A stretch of DNA of 64,000 bases from Pyrocephalus nanus. Lineage: Eukaryota; Chordata; Aves; Passeriformes; Tyrannidae. Made by a program: the position numbers and the translations under genes. Below are positions 62,601 through 64,000 of the stretch, piece by piece (within the stretch, counting starts at the first letter, position 1; each line of letters opens with the position of its first letter). The stretch lies in assembly GCA_038380795.1 (NCBI GenBank), contig CM076266.1:45778425-45842424 (forward strand), in the 5' to 3' direction. The notes beneath the pieces were generated by a model that saw only the letters and a list, made by a program, of their open reading frames with translations, made no database searches and was not told the DNA's origin.

Positions 62601-62949
62601 ATAGCAGGGAGAAGAGTAAATCAGATAGAAAATGGATGTAACTGCAAATTATGCATCTATCATGCTTACTACCTAGAGGAAATCTCTCTTTGACTTTAAA
62701 AAAGAGTGTGATGGTGTTATTTCAACCTTGCAAAAGGTAGAAATGTAAAATACAAGTTTTGCCTAAAGTTGAGGCATTGTGAAATGATGATTATTCAAAA
62801 ACAGGGGTTTTTTGGTTATTTTTTATTATCTTATCAATTGGATTTCCATGAACCAAAGCCCAAATCTTGAGCAAAAACCACAGAAATATTTCACAGATAA
62901 GGGTTAGTGTATTGATGTGGTTTCTGTTAAAAGGAGTATAATGAGATGC

Positions 62950-63025
62950 ACTTTCCAATGGGCATTAAACTTCTCCAGCCAATGGGACCACATGCAAATG
63001 AATTACTTTTATGTAATTACTTCCA
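62950..63025 (+). promoter_or_regulatory. CCAAT/octamer motif cluster
   Basis: Two identical CCAATGGG boxes start at 62955 and 62979, 24 bp apart. A perfect POU octamer ATGCAAAT follows at 62992-62999, then AATTACTTTTATGTAATTAC, which holds two AATTAC cores. Such packing is typical of enhancers or promoters bound by NF-Y and POU/homeodomain proteins. No TATA box or downstream exon is visible, so an enhancer is more likely than a promoter. Function is inferred. Confidence 0.35.
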
Positions 63026-64000
63026 TATTCCATAGTGGCACCCTGGCTGTCATGCCATACAAAAATCGGACCTAAGAACTGAACATTGCAATGACATTTA
63101 CATCACTTACTTAGGTTTCTACCTAAGAGCAACCCATATTACAGCCCTGCAGGCAGCTATCCACATTTCTGACCACATTGTATTAGCTCACATTACACAT
63201 GTCCTGACATGCCCTCAGGCCCTCAGCTGTCCTCCCACAAGGCCCTGCCTAGGATTCTCCATGTCTGACAACTTTGTTATAAGACCAACCATACAACTTA
63301 ACTGGCCCAGCCTGATTTTCAACCCTTGATTAACTTATAGCCAAAAGAAAAGGAGACCAACTGGACTTGTCTATCAGCTTTTCATGGGCACATGTGTACA
63401 TTGTATTTGGCAGCCCAAAAGGGCTGCATACAAAACAAGTACACGTTTTCCTGGGGCCAGAGCATTCTAGCAGGCATTAAGATTTGCATTTTCCTCAATA
63501 TAACTCATGGTGTTATGTACTGGAGCAGTCTTCCCCCACTGAGAAAATCCCACGTCGTCAGAGGTCACCAAGATGTAAAAATACAGCATACAGGACAGAG
63601 CACACAATGGTGGATGCAATTTTCTTTGGTTCATATAAAGAGGTAGGGAGGCAAGAGGAGAACACAGCTAAGGCCAAGATTCTCTTCCCAAGTCATAGAG
63701 AGAGTAGATGAGCTACATGTCAACAAGTCACATCATTTTTAATCCTCAAAAAACCTTTACTGTTGTCCAAGACAAAAGACCTTCATTTACCTCAATCCAC
63801 ACTTTGCTCACTTCACAAAGAATGAATTCTGACAGCCTTGCTTCAAGGAACAGCACCCTAAGTGCTCTTCTGTGTTTTTTGTTCATCTGGAAGGCAAATA
63901 TGGCCCTTTTCACAAAGGGCCCTGTCCTTAGCACACCCTGTAATGTTTTGAAACATGGAATCTGATGAGGAGCCACACCTAAGCTGTCCGAGATCTAAAC
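63026..64000. other. Unique noncoding DNA
   Basis: No gene or transposon was recognised. Four open frames of 75 to 85 codons overlap one another at 63392-63976 on both strands, and none has family features. Confidence 0.5.

Larger units (their letters stand above)
56941..62949. other. Unique noncoding DNA
   Basis: No exon or transposon was recognised. There is a 96-codon minus-strand frame at 56999-57289 with varied composition but no family I know. From about 57290 to 59777 no frame reaches 60 codons. A GA/G tract lies at 59634-59670 and a T-run near 61149-61162. Confidence 0.55.

Noticed and set aside
1..64000. CRISPR arrays, operons, tRNA or rRNA genes, or a novel microbial-type system
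   Set aside because: No regularly spaced repeats, no clustered same-strand coding frames and no cloverleaf or rRNA sequence were seen. The repeats place the DNA in a bird nuclear genome.

Overview
The window is AT-rich vertebrate nuclear DNA, and its repeats point to a bird. Three CR1 LINE fragments, two of which keep recognisable 3' tails ending in the ATTCTATG-type octamer repeat, sit beside a solo LTR of a kind I recognise from avian endogenous retroviruses. Reading frames are short and scattered on both strands, homopolymers and AAAC/ATT microsatellites are common, and nothing looks like an operon, ribosome-binding site, tRNA or rRNA. The window begins exactly at AAGCTT (HindIII), which may mark the end of a BAC insert. 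I cannot name the species.

No host protein-coding exon can be supported. The only reading frame with recognisable homology is the dead C-terminal part of a CR1 ORF2 (45245-45763). The other long open stretches (up to 146 codons) have no family motif and look like chance or low-complexity frames. The window is best read as a gene desert or the inside of a very long intron.

Layout: unique sequence (1-1775); solo LTR (1776-2345); unique sequence with a G-quadruplex motif (3056-3079); CR1 3' tail (6070-6205); about 32 kb of mostly unique sequence with small tandem and inverted repeats and a possible conserved noncoding block (21745-22270); an old diverged CR1 (38535-38885); an oligo-T tract next to a GC-richer segment (40571-41060); a longer, internally deleted CR1 (44940-45865); another possible conserved block (47030-47290); a MIR-like tRNA-derived SINE followed by CA repeats and a 34-base A run (53071-53262); then unique sequence to the end, with a purine-rich stretch (56617-56940), a GA/G tract (59634-59670) and a cluster of CCAAT and octamer motifs (62950-63025).

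The genes do not work together as a system here. I found no evidence of a new biological system. The most checkable points are the two perfect 12-bp stem-loops, the CCAAT/octamer cluster, the possible conserved blocks, the pure A34 run after an old SINE, and the CR1 with a changed reverse-transcriptase active-site motif.
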